Source: Streptomyces toxytricini (GTDB taxonomy: Bacteria > Actinomycetota > Actinomycetes > Streptomycetales > Streptomycetaceae). From it: DNA of 64,000 nucleotides. The DNA lies in the NCBI RefSeq assembly GCF_014649915.1, contig NZ_BMTY01000013.1:86356-150355 (forward strand). The letters run 5' to 3'. Below, piece by piece: positions 62,689 through 64,000 of this stretch. The position numbers and the translations under genes are program-made. Within the stretch, counting starts at the first letter, position 1; every line of letters begins with the position of its first letter. A model generated the notes under the pieces. It had not been told where the DNA came from and did not search any database. It saw nothing but the letters and a program-made list of their open reading frames with translations.

Positions 62689-64000
62689 GTGAGCCACGAC
62701 GTCGCGTACCTCCGCTATCCCCACCTCCACGACGACCTCCTGTGCTTCGCCGCCGAGGACGACCTGTGGGTCGCGCCGCTCGTCCCCGACGGCGCCTCTC
62801 CCGGCCGGGCCTGGCGCATCACGGTGGACCGCACCCGGATCGGCCACCCCCGCTTCTCCCCCGACGGCCGCCACATCGCCTTCACCACGTGGCGCAGCCT
62901 GGACCCCGAGGTCCACCTCGCCCCCGTCGAGGGCGGCCCGGCCCGCCGGCTCAGCCACTGGGGCGCCACCGACACCCGGGTCTGCGGCTGGACGCCGCCC
63001 GACAAGGACGGCCGCAGCGACATCCTCGCCGTCTCCTCGCACGGGCAGCCCTTCTCCCACTACGCGTGGGCGTACAGCCTGCCCACCGACGGCTCCCCCG
63101 GCGGACGGCTGCCCTGGGGCCCGGTCTCCGACATCGCCGTGCACGACGAGCCCGGAGCGGACGGCTCCGTCGAGCGGCGCACCCTGCTCCTGACCGGCAA
63201 GCCCCCGCACGAGCCGGCCGCCTGGAAGCGCTACCGCGGCGGTGCCACGGGCCGGCTCTGGCTGCACGGCAAGCGGCTGCTGGAGGACATCGGCGGCCAC
63301 CTCGACGCGCCCATGTTCGTCGGCGGCCGCATCGCCTTCCTCTCCGACCACGAGGGCATCGGCAACCTCTACTCCTGCCTGCCCGACGGCACCGACCTGC
63401 GCCGGCACACCGACCACGAGGAGTTCTACGCCCGCCACGCCGCGAGCGACGGCTCCCGCGTCGTCTACCAGTGCGCCGGCGACCTGTGGCTCGTCGAGGA
63501 CTTCGGCTCCGAGGGCGTGCCGCGGAAGCTGGAGGTCCGCCTCGGCGGCCCGCGGGCCGGCCGGCGCACCCACCAGGTGCCCGCCGCGCACCACGTCGAC
63601 TCGCTGTCCGTCGACACCACCGGGCGGGCCAGCGCCGTCGTCGTCCGCGGCAGCCTGTACTGGCTCACCCACCGCGACGGCCCGGCCCGCACGATCGCCG
63701 ACACGCCGGGGGTGCGGGTGCGGCTGCCGGAGATGCTCGGCACCGGCGGCCAGGTCGCGTACGTCACGGACGCCGAGGGCGAGGACGCCGTCGAGATCGC
63801 CTACCTGCCGCGCGCCTCGGGCGAGCGGGAGCCGCGCCGGCTGGCCTCCGGGAAGCTGGGGCGCGTACTGGAGCTGGTGGCCGACCCGGACGGGGAGCGC
63901 CTCGCCATCGCCTCGCACGACGGCCGGCTGCTGCTCCTCGACGCGACGGAGGAGTCGAACGGCGAGGTCACCGAGCTGGTCGCGTCCGTCAACGGGCCGG
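62689..64000 (+). CDS. Tricorn-like protease (S41), N-terminal part, runs off window end
   Basis: Open from a GTG at 62689 to the window edge, about 437 codons. The start (VAYLRYPHLHDDLLCFAAEDDLWV) and repeated beta-propeller segments (FSPDGRHIAF, GGRIAFLSDHEGIGNLYSC, CAGDLWLVE, LADPDGERLAIASHDG) match the N-terminal six-bladed propeller of tricorn core proteases. These trim peptides released by the proteasome or other ATP-dependent proteases. The catalytic S41 and PDZ domains lie beyond the window. No strong SD is seen (GGGGAC adjacent to the start), so leaderless translation is possible. Confidence 0.85.
   Translation, partial: MSHDVAYLRYPHLHDDLLCFAAEDDLWVAPLVPDGASPGRAWRITVDRTRIGHPRFSPDGRHIAFTTWRSLDPEVHLAPVEGGPARRLSHWGATDTRVCGWTPPDKDGRSDILAVSSHGQPFSHYAWAYSLPTDGSPGGRLPWGPVSDIAVHDEPGADGSVERRTLLLTGKPPHEPAAWKRYRGGATGRLWLHGKRLLEDIGGHLDAPMFVGGRIAFLSDHEGIGNLYSCLPDGTDLRRHTDHEEFYARHAASDGSRVVYQCAGDLWLVEDFGSEGVPRKLEVRLGGPRAGRRTHQVPAAHHVDSLSVDTTGRASAVVVRGSLYWLTHRDGPARTIADTPGVRVRLPEMLGTGGQVAYVTDAEGEDAVEIAYLPRASGEREPRRLASGKLGRVLELVADPDGERLAIASHDGRLLLLDATEESNGEVTELVASVNGP

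Overview
The window is a stretch of high-GC actinobacterial chromosome, almost certainly Streptomyces. The evidence is the extreme third-position GC, frequent GTG/TTG starts, very rare TTA codons, an SsgA-like sporulation protein, a LAxTG (class E) sortase substrate, a G5/DUF348 resuscitation-promoting factor, and a gene order (mfd, glmU, prs, rplY, pth, ppc, desA, tam/tamR, galE, ispE, rsmA, rpf, tatD, rsmI, pmt, ssgE) that I recall as core Streptomyces synteny. No phage, plasmid, IS element or CRISPR array is visible.

Layout: 1-3.3 kb holds a truncated lipoprotein gene, a Ser/Thr kinase coupled to a small membrane protein, and a lipoprotein. 3.4-6.9 kb is mfd. 7.1-10.5 kb is a MacB-like ABC exporter. 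10.8-13.3 kb is a DHA2 drug exporter plus a TTA-containing membrane protein, followed by a 129-bp inverted repeat. 13.5-14.4 kb is a DivIVA-like coiled-coil gene. 14.6-19.3 kb is the most unusual part: four genes combining nucleic-acid deaminase or HNH-type nuclease folds with SUKH immunity folds, arranged as two divergent pairs. 19.4-21.8 kb has an orphan DesK-like histidine kinase, a two-HTH protein with a LAGLIDADG-like tail, and tRNA-Gln(UUG).

21.9-26.9 kb is a housekeeping block: glmU, prs, rplY, pth, then a sortase substrate. 27-29.8 kb is ppc. 30.2-31.8 kb is a desaturase translationally coupled to a TetR regulator, with tandem 15-bp operator-like repeats at the promoter. 31.9-33.4 kb is the divergent tam/tamR pair with MarR-type palindromes. 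33.4-36.4 kb has two solitary LuxR-type regulators flanking galE; the second lacks the phosphoacceptor Asp. 36.5-40.0 kb has two tandem paralogous membrane-anchored PQQ-like propellers. 40.2-49.3 kb runs on the minus strand through an ABC-F ATPase, an acyltransferase, ispE-rsmA-rpf, tatD, a CxxC protein and rsmI. 49.4-53.0 kb has a protein O-mannosyltransferase and a penicillin-binding protein. 53.0-54.95 kb has two small Cys-containing ORFs divergent from an XRE regulator (with a TTA codon) that overlaps a Nudix gene. 55-58.8 kb is a Co/Ni ECF transporter (cbiMN fusion, cbiQ, cbiO) and a serine hydrolase. The end holds ssgE, an MMPL exporter with its TetR repressor and two matching operators, and the start of a tricorn-like protease.

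Most convergent junctions carry strong GC-rich hairpins with no U-tract, typical of streptomycetes. Several regulatory loops can be read directly from DNA: TetR-MMPL, TamR-tam, TetR-desA and a possible Nur box at cbiMN. Functional names rest on reading the translated sequence; no database search was run.
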